Part shown: in pieces, positions 12,371-25,060 of the stretch
How the letters are laid out: every line of letters begins with the position of its first letter
Position numbering within the stretch: the stretch's first letter is position 1
Source: Topomyia yanbarensis
Taxonomy: Eukaryota > Arthropoda > Insecta > Diptera > Culicidae
Assembly (NCBI RefSeq): GCF_030247195.1
Contig: NC_080671.1
Span: forward strand, 415,720,044-415,784,043
DNA length: 64,000 bases
Direction: 5' to 3'
The notes under the pieces: model-generated
Databases searched by the model: none
The model's input: only the letters and a program-made list of their open reading frames with translations
What the model was told of the DNA's origin: nothing
Made by a program: the position numbers and the translations under genes

Positions 12371-12650
12371 AGAATAATATTGAATTAGCTTAATCAGCAT
12401 GAGTTCAATGTTATTTTCATGTGATTGTGTTTTGAAATGCTGGTGGAATGGGCTTGAAAGTGGAGGGAATGGGGGGTTAGCAGAGTGGGAGTGGAGGATG
12501 CGTCAGAAATCCTATTATTTCATCCTATTTCGGTATACGGGGTGGATGAAGGAAATGCGAGCGTGAGGGTGGTCCAAGGGGTGGGGAGTGATGACGGAGG
12601 GAGGTGTAAGGGCAAGGCGGGGGGAGGTGCGGCGACGCAATACTCAACTG
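12370..12650. repeat. Purine-rich repeat, inverted copy of 6720-7060
   Basis: A G/A-rich stretch lies downstream of ATTAGCTTAATCAGCATGAG, the reverse complement of the AT-rich block at 7015-7040. Its strand asymmetry yields a 61-codon frame (12485-12670) that I regard as accidental. Confidence 0.5.
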
Positions 12651-13475
12651 CATATTTTGCCTTCCATTAGAGACTTGGTTTGAGAAAATCAGTTCAGTCA
12701 TCACCGAAGAACCGATGTGACTTTAATTGTGGAATATGCCCGGAATTCCGGAATCGTCGATAGTGGACAATATATGCAAAGAATGTTTGATTGGCAATCA
12801 GTGATCTAGATCTGCGATTAGAAGTAAGTTGGTGACCATTTCAATAGTTTTTAGCCTCTAAGGTATTACGATTGTACCGATTTATATGGGAAAATCCAGT
12901 GTATCCTTACTAACACCCCTGTAACTCCGGAAGCAAGAGTCAGAACCGAATGAAATTCAGCAGCAGTCAATGGTATTACTGTATCTTTCATTTGAAATCA
13001 AGTTTGTAAAAATCGGTAGAGAATTCGTTGGGGAATGGGTGTGATATTAGCTTAGGAACTTGGAGGGTTCCCCGGGGGCGTCATGAACCGTCATAGGTGG
13101 CCAATGTGGTCAAAGCTGCTTTGATTGATCATTAGTGATCCAGACCCGCAAACTAGAGTAATGTTACATCAATTTTAATATGTTTTACATCATTTGAACA
13201 TCAGTTTATATGGGAATTTGCTGTGTGACCGCACTCTTCAACCCGTAACTCCGGAACCGGAAGTCGGATCAACTAAAATTCAATAGCAGCTTATGGAAGC
13301 ATTATACCTTTCAGATGAAACTGAGTTTGCGAAAATCGGTTCAGCCATCTCTGAGAAAATTGTGCGAGTTTAAATGACACACACATACATACACACACAG
13401 ACATTTGCCGATCTCGACGAACTGAATCGAATGGTATACGATACTCGGCCCTCCGGGCCTTGGTTAAAAAGTCGA
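12650..13475 (+). repeat. Second composite mosquito repeat
   Basis: Further copies of the module seen at 11395-12370 (TTCCATTAGAGACTTGGTTT, AAAATCAGTTCAGTCATCAC, ACCCGTAACTCCGGAACCGG, CCTTTCAGATGAAACTGAG). It ends in CACACACATACATACACACA, a GATCTCGACGAACTGAATCG block and GGCCCTCCGGGCCTTGG at about 13450. Together with 11395-12370 this looks like one old composite split by the purine-rich insert. Confidence 0.6.
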
Positions 13476-13627
13476 TTTTTACCAATACCGCCATCGGCCG
13501 CGTTTGAATGCAAATAATTTGGGGAGCAAAGGAATTTAGGTCCGATGAAGGTGGCCATTGGCGACCGAGAAATTCTTTAAATCTCCCCACGTGTACCAGG
13601 ACGAGGTTAGGTTAATGCGTGTGCCAT

Positions 13628-13909
13628 TCAAGAATTGCTATGGACAGTAGACTGCTGAAAATTTGTGAAGTTCCTCGTTTTTGTATTACTACGAAAGTTG
13701 CCGACTGGTGAAATATACTGCTGGAGCTCCGGATAGTTGCAGAGTATTTCATATTTTTGTTGTGCATCGATTCTAACAATATACAAAGATTGTTGAGCAG
13801 TCTGTTCAGTTTCAGTTGTTGTTTGAAGCACACGTCCAATCTTACAGCGTCCAGCCAAAGAGACATCGTCAAGGTTGACTACGAAGACTTTTATTTTCAA
13901 ATTTATCAC
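13628..13909 (-). other. Possible small coding fragment, 93 codons, unknown
   Basis: An uninterrupted minus-strand frame opens near VNLDDVSLAGRCKIGRVLQ and runs through QQSLYIVRIDAQQKYEIL to a stop at 13628. Its composition (few runs of K, N, F or I; evenly spaced acidic and basic residues) looks more protein-like than other short frames here. I do not recognise the family. It could be an exon or transposon-protein debris. A start codon exists at 13909 but I cannot show that it is used. Confidence 0.25.
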
Positions 13910-13959
13910 ATACCTACCATGAAAATCGAACTACTGTGATATTCCCGGCCATCCTTTGC

Positions 13960-15369
13960 TAATCCACCTTGTTGCGACTAACTTTAAGAAAAGAAGATGC
14001 AGTAAAAATTCACCTTCATATTCGACATACTCAGAAAAGATATTCCCTCGAGCAGAAATCGAACCTGTGATCTCACAAACTCAAAATATAATAAATCATT
14101 AAATATAATACATTCTGACTACATCTATGTTACTCAGCAATTTATTCTGAATAAAGAATAGCAAGTCACTGCGATGAATATATTCTGATTTATTTAAGAT
14201 CAAAAGGTCGATGTCGGTGTTGCACTGGCAGTGTTGGAAGAAATAATGAATTTCTGCAATTGGTTTGAACCATAAGTGTTAAAAGCATTATAACTATTTG
14301 TTGAAAACTCGTAGCTAGTTACCGTCTTTGGCAAAGCTGTTAACCAAGGCTTGAGCTATAGTTTTATAGAACTGGTTTTTCATATCGAGTGAAATAGCAA
14401 TCTTTATTATCGTAAATGAAAAATAATTGATTTTGCCATATAAAATCCCATACAAACTTTGAACGCAATGGGAAACAATCAACCGTTCCCAAATTTTGCA
14501 CAGGCATTTGGAACCACAAAAGGAAGTTAAAAAATGTTGTGCTCGCTAGTTTAAATCATTTAAAAGTTTTCCCATACAACCGCGACATGTACACGGGGAA
14601 GGCCACCACGTATTTTTACTTCCTAAAGGTCGGAACGCTCAACCACTTTCGAAAGATCGCGACGTGGGAAACAAAAATGAGTAATTCCAAAAACGTGGTT
14701 ACTGGCACCGCTTTGTTGACGGCTTAACGAAAGAAACATGGATGGACATCTTTTGAGACATCCAAATGTATTGTCTCTATTTTTTTGTTATTCTCAGCAG
14801 CCATCTGTACATTATTTGCCACTGTATCGAGTAGCATCGAACGTTTGGAGCGAAGTTAGCACGGCATAATACGACACCGTTATATAAGTCAACTACCCGG
14901 TAACATAAACATCAACATACAAACTCGGTGTGGTACCAATTCGCACCAGAGGCCTACTACAAGACTATCTTCACTCTTATCTTTATGGGAAATCCAAAGC
15001 TGCAAAGCTGGAAACTGAAAGAGACCTGAAGGTCTGGTCCCTACTGTTGGATTCCCGAATCGTGATGTCTTGGCAGCCCGACGTTTTCATTGGCCGTTAA
15101 CAGAAGCCTAGCAATAGATTTAAACATTTGTGGAATTGCTTAAGAAGTATGTTTTTATCGTTTCGCTTACAATGAACTCGGAATAGTGATCCACGTTCCC
15201 ATAGGACCCTGCTTTGGAATAAAAATTCCGGGGTCCCATAACGATGAGATACAATGTTCTTAGTCAATTTTTTATGTTTCATATTTGGAGTTAGAAAAAT
15301 CTCTTTAAAAACATATAACACAAAGCAATACCACCAACGCTTAACCGATACGAGTTTGAATGGACACAT
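13960..15369. other. Unassigned DNA
   Basis: No family-level similarity seen. A short open stretch without a convincing start (about 14906-15102, plus strand) reads RTRGLLQDYLHSYLYGKSKA and ends SWQPDVFIGR before a stop. It looks protein-like but is too short to assign. The rest is A+T-rich. Confidence 0.35.
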
Positions 15370-15680
15370 GATCTTCTCCGGCTCAGTGCGATTGACATCG
15401 AAAAGTGTAGCTCAATGGATCAAGGGATCCTTGAAACAGGTAACCCCGTTTAATTGACACGACAAACTCGAATCAATGATCATACCATTGATCTCAACTT
15501 TGTGAACGGATATGTATACGCAATAGTCCTTTATAAAGGATTGTCGCCTATAACGTCATTAGTTTGCTTTAGACATAATATTATAATTCTGAGCTTATCT
15601 GGGCGCACTTTCCAGATATCTGTCACGGCAGAAATCGGAGTATTTTATGACGAATCTTTTTCGAAATCCATTTCACCTGG
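15300..15680 (-). pseudogene. I-type LINE ORF1 relic
   Basis: The stretch GGATCCTTGAAACAGG matches positions of the intact ORF1 coding for CFKDP (about 45795, minus strand), and a CTGAGCTTATCTGGGCGCAC block followed by CAGATATCTGTCACGGC matches the segment coding for VTEISKIRPDKLRV. A segment around 15340-15380 (minus-strand peptide CPFKLVSV) also matches the relic at 38070-38100 (CPFEPVSS). Many stops and frameshifts. Related to the copies at 17640 and 37740, less close to the intact element. Confidence 0.65.
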
Positions 15681-15971
15681 CTTTTTAGGAGAGTTTATTT
15701 ATGCAAGGGCCTAGATGATTTCACAGGTGTACAGTTCAAGATTTGAAATGAGCGACTGTCAAACACGAATTAGCGTTGGTCAGTTTTCAACCATCGGAAA
15801 TTAATGTAACGGTTGGTGAAAGAACAAATATTGAAATAAACGCAAAACGCGTTTTTTTAAACTCAGCTGAAAGTATGAAATTAAAAAAAAATCCATTAGT
15901 ATAAAGACTTGTAGTGTCCTTGAACGATTCATTAAAAAGAAAATAGTTTTTTTGCAAACGGGAAAGATTTT

Positions 15972-16233
15972 GGGAGCATTCATAAATTACGTAACGCTTT
16001 TAGGGGGGGAGGGGGTACGACAAGTTGTGACAAGTTGTGACATAAGGGGGAGGGGGTGTTAACTAGATCGTTACGTGACATGTTTTCATCGAAGAAAAAA
16101 ATTTTTTTTCTTGGAATTTGTTACGTAACAGGGGAGGGGGGGATGGAAAAATTTGTGACACTTTGTTACATAGGGGGAGGGGGGGGGGTCAATTTTGGGC
16201 AATTTTTGCGTTACGTAATTTATGAATGGTCCC
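15972..16233. mobile_element. 262-bp MITE with ATTCATAAATTACGTAACGC termini
   Basis: The left end GGGAGCATTCATAAATTACG, then TAACGC, is inverted at the right end (GCGTTACGTAATTTATGAAT, then GGTCCC). Internal poly-G stretches and TTGTGACA repeats occur on both sides. There is no coding sequence. A relative lies at 3770-3866. The open frames across this interval follow the TIR symmetry and are not genes. Confidence 0.85.
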
Positions 16234-16597
16234 TTTTCCAAAGCACCAATATTTTTACCTGCAAAATTCGTTTCACGAAAAATTAAAAAAAAATTGCAAT
16301 CAGTTGAAAACTTTTTCGTCACTGCCAAGATTACATTATATTATTTCGAGAAAACCGCGTTCAAAGTTTTTAGTATAAGGCACGCCCCCATAAGAGTGCA
16401 AGATGAAAAACGTTATAACTTTACTTTTACTCTCTATCAAAATTTGGAACTTTCAAAAAGACAAGACAAAAGAAAAAAAATCGATTTTTTTACCGTTCTC
16501 GACATATATAACCCCTCAAGTGTGTTTGCTAATACAACACGCAGTTCCAACGAAATTTACTCAATATAATAAGAATATTTCTCAACCATGAACCGCC
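16234..16597. other. Unassigned A+T-rich DNA
   Basis: A 115-codon plus-strand frame (16222-16569) starts inside the MITE terminus and has no recognisable motif, so I treat it as chance. Nothing else seen. Confidence 0.35.
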
Positions 16598-16912
16598 ATT
16601 TTGGATTTTAATAAAGCACCACTCACCATTTTCCATCATCTACTCGCCAAGCTGCATATTGCCAATATCGAAAATATTACCCTACCAGATGCTGCAATTT
16701 TGAAATATGAAATGGCCCCAAACATCGATTTGCATAATCTACTCGTCGAGCTCAATCTGAAAATACCCTTATTTGTTTAGGTTATCAAAAAATATTGCCG
16801 AGAGTCGCCATCTTGCACTTTAAAATGGCATCCAACCTCAATTTTCAGCATCTACTCATCAAACCCGTTCGAAACATGTCCTTATTGTTAGGGTTATCGA
16901 GAATATTGCTCA
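16598..16912 (+). repeat. Three degenerate ~105-bp tandem units
   Basis: Each unit carries a GCCAT(T/C)TTG- or GCAATTTTG-like start, an AATGGC-like block, a (C)ATCTACTC(G/A) landmark (about 16637, 16737, 16849) and ends near ATCGA(A/G)AATATT or ATCAAAAAATATTGC. Spacing of the landmark is 100-112 bp. Non-coding. Confidence 0.55.
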
Positions 16913-17299
16913 AAAAAGGGAAGTCGTTATTATCAATTCGTCAAGCCCGCTGCAGGAATAACTTGATTCGCGCCACTTTCCTTTTGATTCTTTGCAATGG
17001 TTACGCTTGTAGACCTCACGATCTGTGCTCAAAGACGTTCTTGGTAGACTTGTATCATGCGTTGACTATATTAAACTTGATGTCATGAACCTCAGAAGCG
17101 AAAATTTTTTCGACGTATTACTTAATACGCTTGTAGATCTCATTTTAATATTGCATGTACATCAATGTACATCAATTGGACTCAGTCTACCTTCTGATCT
17201 CGCACAAAGCAAAAACAAAACAAAACGCTACGCTATAGGCACCAGTGAAACAAGCCAACACTCTGTTCTATATTCAGTATTGTATCCTTGCCCCCGACT

Positions 17300-18060
17300 G
17301 CGCAGGGGGGCGCTAAAATCTTTATCTGCTTTGAAAAATAAGTGAGGTTAAGTCATAAAATAAGTGAGGATAGGAGTGTCATTCCCAGGTACATACGACA
17401 TTTCTGTTTGGAAAGTCGAACTGAAAAATAATGCCAAAATAGACAGCAAAAAGGCGCATAACTGAGACTCTACCAAAGGCGCCAGAGGACTGCGCTACAG
17501 TCCTGTTAGTCCAGAATAAACAACGAACAAGACAAAGCGAAAAGCGAAGTTTCATAGGAACAAGGGGAGCGGGAATGTGACCATGGGCAGTAAAGTTAGA
17601 CACCTTTTTAAAGCTGTAACAAAGATTTTAGAGTAAGCTAGAGGAATTATTATCGAGAAGATAACCCCATGCCGTACCACTTGTCTAAGACCAGGTGTTG
17701 TTAGCTTCGGATTTGTGGCAGAGCATTCTCTTGCTGGTATATTTGGCAGACTTTCAAGAGAGAACAAAAATATTGTTGCAAAAAACCATTTGCATGTAAC
17801 TAGTGCAATACTACAACCGATCAAGCAGACAATCCTTGTCGAAGAAGACGCGTAGTCTCGCCCGGTGCGATTGTCCCTTGAAATCTTCGCTCACTGGAGC
17901 AAGGGGATATGAAAACAGCCAATCCCGTCCTTCAGTAGATCCACGCATGCCAGGTTCAAATCGATAACTACACCATCGATCTCAACTTTGTGAGCGGGCA
18001 TGCGAACGCGTTAGTTTTTCATGAATGTCAGACATTTGGCATAGAAACTAAATTAAAAGC
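17300..18060 (-). pseudogene. Deleted I-type LINE relic (ORF1 + endonuclease piece)
   Basis: Collinear with 37360-38290. On the minus strand it runs from an ORF1 part (GAAAACAGCCAATCCCGTCC block at about 17910) through the ORF1 C-terminal region to a short piece of the ORF2 endonuclease: ACCCCATGCCGTACCAC at 17662, equal to the intact segment coding for GTAWG. The zinc-knuckle region and the ORF1/ORF2 junction are missing. The outer part (17300-17560) is shared with 37365-37600, including AAGTGAGGTTAAGTCATAAA. It has stops in all frames. The same internal deletion at two loci suggests a non-autonomous derivative or a segmental copy. Confidence 0.65.
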
Positions 18061-19269
18061 AGCCTTTTCAAACCCCAGTAAAATCAAGAATTTTCCAAGT
18101 CTCATAAAGGCTATCTTAAAAAAACAGGGTGGCAGTAGATCTCGACGTTTCATTACATTCTAAGCCCTTTACCATCAAAAATTCGAATTCAATCTTTGAA
18201 TCTTCTAAGAGACCGTTTATGTTTTTTCACATGTAAAAATGTTTGCACTTTGGCCGTTTTGCGCAACCTCTTAGTCGTGTCCGATTAAGCTACACTTTTG
18301 CAAAGATACTTTTTTTCGAGGTACGTGCGGCTATTAAATTTGATGATCACCTGTTTCCCATACATGCTATTTGAACCCAGTCTTCTGAATAGATGCTCCC
18401 TCCACCGCCGTAAACTGATTTCATAAATATGCAATTAAAGATTTGTGGTCTAATTTAATAACACCAGAATCAAGACCCCCGTTGTATATGGAAAACTAGG
18501 GTTCGTAGTACTGACACTTTTTGGCGAGAACCGGAACCCCGGTACTGACGCCCTCATTACCGGTAGTACTGGTAAAATACCGGTACTCGGTATTTTCTTA
18601 AAAAATGCGAAAAATACTCCAGTGTTTAAATAAACGTTCAAAATCTGGACTTTATTGATATACTATTATATTATTATATGCACAGTGGCCTAATACAACA
18701 GGTTGCGTCTTGTCTGGTGCCAAGACATTAATGAAAATCACAAATTGGGCCATTCGAAACGATATCGGTCAAATCTAAAATTTCTAGGAACTAAATCGGT
18801 GTTCGTTCTTCTTTAGATAACTATTACATAGTAAATCGAATACAGATGTAACCAAAGCCGCAAACTAATTGTATCGACACAATGCGAATAAGGGGAACTA
18901 ATCCGAGCTTCGCCTATGAAATATTCAAAAAAAAAATTAGATATTCTTCGCTTGTTGTAGGTACCCTCAAATAAGTTTCAAGATCGTTCTAATTATGTTC
19001 GAACAAATAGTTTTGGAATATTATAGTTCCAGTACAAGGGGAGTTACTACAAACTTATAAAGCCATCTTGCTGGTCGAAACTTTGAATGAGGCCCTTACA
19101 TTAAAATGTTTCGCCTAGCGCAAAATATGTCCCTATTAAGTATACTGTGTGGTAGTGATACTTTCCAGTTCGTAAGTTGCGAATTTGCAACTACCCCGAT
19201 CAGAATGAAATATCAAGATTATAACAGAATGCAATTTTCGTAACATGATGTGTTATAAATAAAATAAAG
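18061..19269. other. Unassigned DNA
   Basis: A+T-rich sequence without recognisable features. A short direct alternation of ACCGGTACT and ACCGGTAGTACTGGT occurs at 18540-18595, the only structure I noticed. Confidence 0.35.
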
Positions 19270-20050
19270 TTACTTTTATATTGTGTTCCTTGTCCGAAGA
19301 ACAAAGGAAACTTCTACTATACTATGCCCTAGTAATCTGTCGAGATGAGTGAGTCGCAGAAGCAAGAAGTGATGCACCGGCCAAATTCTGTGATTAGTGG
19401 TGATTCGCATAAGACCGAGTATTTGTGATGACGAACATTTTCTGACGGTGAAAATGGAGGCTATACTTACGATAGCCATCTTTATAGAGTTCAACCACCT
19501 CAGGTATTCTGCGCTCATAGCGTTCAACAAATTGGATTAGACGAAATAATTGATTTTGAATGATTTAAAGCAATTAAATTTTAATGGTTGTGTGCGACAA
19601 TGCTGTAATTAAGATCTTCATATAAATGAACGGCGAGAGAATCAATGTTCGGTTACAAGATCGGATACCGCTTACTTACAGATACATATCACATATGGGA
19701 GAAATGCAGTACAAAACATAATGCGATAGTACAATTGCACATAGTATTCTTTGCACATATCAAAGGCAAACTAGTACGTTGCAGTTCTGTGAAAAAAACG
19801 TCACATTACAATTTGTTTACCGCTGAACACAAACAATTACCAAATATGTCGCAAATGTTTAGGTAATATTGACAACGGCAAAAGCTGCGTCAATATCTCA
19901 AAATCTACAGCCAGCACAATCATTGAGGAAACTCACAATCATAAAGGCAACAAGCAAGCATGTTTGCGAACATAAAGGCAGCAACCATGATTATGAAACG
20001 GAAGTGTTCAATAGCGAGATAGATATGAACGACCCCCTATACGCAGTTGG
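19270..20050 (+). pseudogene. Retrotransposon ORF1 relic, family 2 (CCHC type)
   Basis: Collinear with 46510-47080 in the opposite orientation. Shared blocks are TAATCTGTCGAGATGAG (19331), CAGTACAAAACATAATGCGA (19709), GTACGTTGCAGTTCTGTGAA (19775) and GACAACGGCAAAAGCTGCGT (19871). In the partner copy the corresponding frame encodes a CCHC knuckle, CQFCKKMAHYGLTC. Here that motif is broken by small changes. The two open frames at 19645-19866 and 19869-20180 are remnants of this ORF1, not host genes. Confidence 0.65.
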
Positions 20051-22429
20051 CGAGAACAAAATATTTCCCTGCTTCGTAAACAGGTATCTACGTGCAATGG
20101 TTAAGAGCTTGCGTGAGATCTGTTGGATAACCAGTAAAACTCATTTTATTATTTTTATTGTTGGGAATAGATATAACTAGATAACAGAACCGCTGTTTCG
20201 ATTGGCTAAAGCATTGAGCCGAGTTCACTTATGAATTATCTAAAAAATAGTGGAAGAATTTTTAATGGGCGACTGAGTACTAAAACTATCCAAAAGTGAA
20301 CGCATCATCGCAAGTGATTGTCCCGTTTAACAAAACTCATATGTAATACTCGATATTGGCAACTCTATTTTAAATTTAAATGACAGGTTTTTGAATTGCA
20401 CCCAATTTGAATTACTGTATTAGGTCTGTGTACTCTGTACTCTTAGTATAAATACTAGACATCACATTCAAGCGTACTAGGCAAAAAAATATTTCAATTT
20501 ACCGAGAACGATATAGCTGAGGAGACAGTTTTTGCTTTCGCGTCATTTTAACGCATCATCATTTTCATTGGCACTTAATTTCACTTTCATGCAAGGAATT
20601 CGTTCCGTTCATGCGAGTTCGCAACACTGTTGCGACTAAAATGTTGTGACTGGTTGAATCTATTAGTCCAACAATTTCGATTTTATGTCTTCAGTATATA
20701 GCAGTCTTACGATCTGTTTTTTATTCGTTGTGGACTAGAATGAGAGATGATCAGAAATCACGGAGGAGGAAAAAAGAATCAGCTAATCTAAGAAGACTCA
20801 AGAGCACCTCTTCCATCTTTTCTATGCACTCAGAACTCTCAATTCGGTTTGAATAAAATAGCATTTTCGAAAACACATTACGTCTTCGTTATCCGCACAA
20901 CATTCAACGTTGATTGAAATTATTTCCTAAATGTTGGTAAAACAAACCTGTAATAAAAAAGCATTACAGCTTTCTTCAAGAAGTCATGCATCTCTGCCAA
21001 TTTTGATGATGATTGTAAAAAAACATGAGTTAATTAAAAACGAAACAATTACTGAGATGATTGTTTGAATTGACTTAGAAAGTGTAACTGTAAGCATCTT
21101 CGCATCACGAAAACTGCCGCTGACAAAAAAATTTGCAAAAGATTCACAGAAATCGGATAAATTACAATAATTTAAAACATAGAAATCTGAAAGAAAGTCT
21201 CTTCGGCACAGGAGAAACAAGTGCGATGTGTTTTCTTTGATTTGTTGGAAGCAAGCGTGATGCTAAAATGATTTAGCTCCCCCATATTTATAGTTTCGAG
21301 TAATTCTAGTAATGTCATCAATGTTACATTCAGTGCTTCGAAATTTCAAAATCATTTAATTATTTCTGCTTATCGAAACTGACATTCAGATTCAACGCCT
21401 CGGTCATTAATCAACATTCCAACTGACTGAAATTTCATGCAGAATCGAATGTTTGAGTACAGAGGAAATATAAATTCCTTAACCAACTAAAGCATTCATT
21501 TGTTATTAAACCCGAATGCTCTATGTCGGGAGAATGAATGACGAGGGAAATGAACCAAACATTTCACTCATCGCGGCGGGCAGGAATTGAATTTCGGTTC
21601 TCTTTCAAGTTCACGCAGGGATGTCAATTTTTTAAGCTCTGGTTACATTTAACAAAATTTACGTAAATTTCAAGATAAAAGTAATCAGGGGATTTCCTTT
21701 CGATTAGTGGACAGCCCTATAGTAGATAAAATTTCGGCTAGTTTAGTAAATTAATTCATTGAAACATCTCTTTTGTATTGTCCAAAAATCCATGAATTCC
21801 TAAATGAAACCTGAAAGCTTCGTGTGCTCAAATATAATATTTGCTTAATCAAGGTAAATACAGCTATAGTTCTTATTTATGATTTGTAGAGAAATCAGTA
21901 GTATTTTTTGTACACCCTTTATATATCAACAAACAAAATTACTGGTCTGTCTTTTACCATAGTTTCAAGGATCTAGTAGAAGAATTGCCTAGAAAAATAA
22001 GCCTGTCTAATGATATAAAAAGTATCAATTTCATAAAAGAATAGTATCTGTGAAAAATCTGAATACTTAAATAGATAAATAATTAGTTGTTCTCACTTGT
22101 CTGAAAATAGTCTTTAATGTATCATCATTTAAATTGAAAATTATAAATTTGAGTTAAACCGTTTCTGCGCATCTACAAATCGCCTGTCTAATCAGAAGAT
22201 TTGGAGCGAATTTCGACATTTTCTTGTACTTGTATTTGTATTTAAATAATTGAGTCTTAATGAAATATACTAAAAAGAAATGACCCAAAGTGGCATGCGC
22301 GGAACTAATGACGAAGTCGAAGATGTCGTTATAATCGTTGAAGCGACGGTTCAGCGTCTGTTGGCAGCGTAGTTCGAGTTGTGCATTTCAGAGTGCAGCA
22401 GTGTTCGAGAACAAAGGACACGGGTTGGT
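20051..22429. other. Unassigned DNA
   Basis: A+T-rich DNA with no recognised repeat or gene; the 78-codon minus-strand frame at 20984-21220 is low-complexity and unconvincing. Confidence 0.35.
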
Positions 22430-22690
22430 GTGATAGAAGGTCGGGAACATTATATTCATCCATAAGAAGCTTAGACATGAAGGTAGTTTACGACGCGGAT
22501 CTATGATCTTCTAAAGTGTGTAGTCCTAATAATCGACAGCGATCTTCGTATGGTTCAGGTTCAGCGGATCGTTTCAAGGCAATTGACGTAACGCATATCG
22601 TATGAATCTGTGCTGGACAGCTTGACTTCGTTGGCTTCAAGTTGTATAATGGGGGCACCCACCAGACCACGTTTGCAAATTCCAACGGTG
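22430..22690 (-). pseudogene. CR1/Jockey-like ORF2 C-terminal relic
   Basis: The minus-strand frame contains EFANVVWWVP, later PYEDRCRLLGLHTLEDHRSA and, after a frame change, FMSKLLMDEYNVPDL. This parallels the RT protein at 32194-33498 (LEYGVLVWAP, PYEHRCNLLRLPTLASRR, LFVFDLLGNNIDSPEL). A frameshift and a stop after HRSAS make it non-functional. It represents only the post-RT C-terminal region. Confidence 0.75.
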
Positions 22691-25060
22691 AAAATGGTAG
22701 CTTATAAGTTAATAATAAAAACCAAATTCAAATGTAAGAATTCGTCGATGTACTATACCATTTCTTATATCAGATAACATATTGTCTATTGCCTTAGGAA
22801 CTGTTTTCACTAAGAAATTTTCAAAATTACATTCAGTGTCAAGTGGCTATCTCAAGTCACCAGAACAAGTTTTAAGCCCCTCCCAAAACAAAATCCTAGC
22901 TACGGGCCTGCCCTAGCCCCTCCCCCCTCTAGCTACGTGCCTGATGTGGATTGGCAGATATTTAAAGTCCAGATGGTGGAGTTATCTCTCTGTCGCTGGT
23001 GATAGGCACACAGTGCGGTCAGAGGCTAACGGAAAATTGCAAAATAGTGGTACCAAAATTTAATAGATCTCACTTATATATCGAAATATACTCATAATTT
23101 TAAGATTTTTTATCAATTTCAAACAATTGTCAATCGTAAAAATCAGCATCTTCAAGCTAACATTACGTATCATGTCAAATAATCAGACGAAAAAACTTTC
23201 AAGAGCTGTGGTCATTACGTCGTTATGTATAATTAAAGTAACAACCAACTAACCACCTGATGAAAATCACGACATGCTACGGTACGACTTTGAGCTATAA
23301 AATCGATTCCATACTGTACCTGTTATTGATCCTTTTTAAATTATTTATTGGAGTTTTTTACATAACTACGCTATGATCTCATATTTGATAAAAACAAAAC
23401 TTCGCATTGCATGGAACAAACCGTTTAGCTAAATTTACTTAAACTAATAGTGCATTACTGATAAGGGAATTTATGATGGAAAATAATAATACCCGTTGTC
23501 AACCTATTACAGCACCAACCGTGATCCGATGCCATCCATAATTTTCAACTCTCTGAACAGCAACACCGCTGTCCCAGGCCGCCGTACCTGATAGCATACA
23601 AAGTGGCCACCATCCGCCAAAACCGCGCAACCAGCTGCCAGGTGCAGGGCAAAAAATATGTCCAACAAGAACCTCAAAGGTGAACAGGCAGCGTAAAGCG
23701 ACCGACCAAAGACAGCCAAGGCAGCAGAGCCGCCGAGCGGAGGGATAAAAAGTTAACTGACGGCAAGTTTAAATTATTATAATTCGCAACATGCTTTCCT
23801 CCTCCATCCACCTTGCCACCATCCAACCTAGTTCCCGTATCCTATCCGGCGTTGTATTGTCCTAGTTGTCAACAGCTGGAGTTGCTTTCTTTTCTGCTAA
23901 GGCCCTGGCCCTTCTGGTGGCGCTGGTGGCGGCGGTGGAGTTCAGATGGATATTTTCCCGGTGTCGCTGCATCGCATTGCTTATGCTCCTTCGGGTGAAA
24001 TTGTGCTTCCGCAAACGACGACAAAAGCGGAACATGCCGATGTGATTAAACCAGAACAAAGTGTGCAAGCGTTGTGGACGGAGAGATGAAAGGAGGTGTT
24101 TTGGAAAATGTTGCATTCTCGCCCTTTGTAAATTTATTGCACACTGTAAGAACAATTGTTCCACTTTAATGATGATTGTTCCAAATTTTCGGAACATTTT
24201 ACATTCAAAGCATTTGGAGATAAATATCTCATGTAATTTGTACGTTCGAAATCGAAATCACTAAGAACTACCCAACCACAAACAATTCAAAGCAGTCTCT
24301 CATTTTTTTTTTAATTTTGCCTTCCAGGTGGCGAACCGTGACCGATGGGACTAAAAACTATTGCAACCATTGAGCACCGATGCATCCGCGGTCCTATAGA
24401 AAAGCTCGATTCTTTTTACTCGAGACTGGGGAAACATGTTAAAAGTAATCAAGCAAGTACCGGCAAAAAAGGATTAAAAGCGATAAAAGTAAACGTGCAA
24501 GCACTAATCTCGTTTATCCAGGGGAAACATAATAAACGATAGGAGAGGAAGCAGTTTTTTGTGCTGTCTCCGTTTGGTTGTTGCTGTTCGTTAGCCGGTT
24601 GTCTCCGGATCTGCGAGGGTCTCTCGAGAAGTGAACTGGTTCATGGCACTATAATACCAAATCTGTCTTTCTGTCTCTCTTTCTTACCACCATCGAACTG
24701 TGCAGCTGAAGGTAGGCCTAACTAAGTTTTGTGCTATGGCCATGTCAGGGGATTTATAGTAGCTTGTAGACCTAACCCAACACCGTCACCGGAGCACAAA
24801 GTTTGCGCTAGCATCCTTGCCGACAAGGTGAACCTCGAAGATAAGCAGTGGGATACGAGAGTAAATAAAATATCCCATTATTTGATAAGAGGTGCACACG
24901 TTGGCGACGGCTTGCAGCCGTTATGAGTTGTTTTGTGTGTTTATTTTTTGAAATTGGGTGACAGACATTTTCATATTTCAAACAAGCCCTTACGAAATAG
25001 CAAATTATTATTTCATGCTCGAATTTACTTTTTTAAATTTTTTTGGTCATCTGATTTTTT
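22691..25060. other. Unassigned, partly G+C-richer DNA
   Basis: Region 23480-24110 is richer in G+C than its surroundings and could be single-copy host DNA, but no frame there shows a domain. A 111-codon minus-strand frame at 23862-24197 and a 70-codon frame at 23507-23719 have no recognisable motifs. No splice-supported gene could be argued. No repeat unit is seen before the array starts at 25061. Confidence 0.35.

Noticed and set aside
12205..13395. Regularly spaced modules at 11.4-13.5 kb considered as a CRISPR-like array
   Set aside because: Modules are long (about 280-300 bp), diverged, and belong to a known type of dispersed eukaryotic repeat.
16086..16328. 80-codon minus-strand frame and overlapping plus-strand frames
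   Set aside because: They cover MITE arms and homopolymer runs; frames on both strands mirror the TIR symmetry.
19645..20180. Two consecutive frames (73 and 103 codons) as a small host gene
   Set aside because: The nucleotide sequence is collinear with the CCHC ORF1 relic at 46510-47080, so it is retrotransposon debris.
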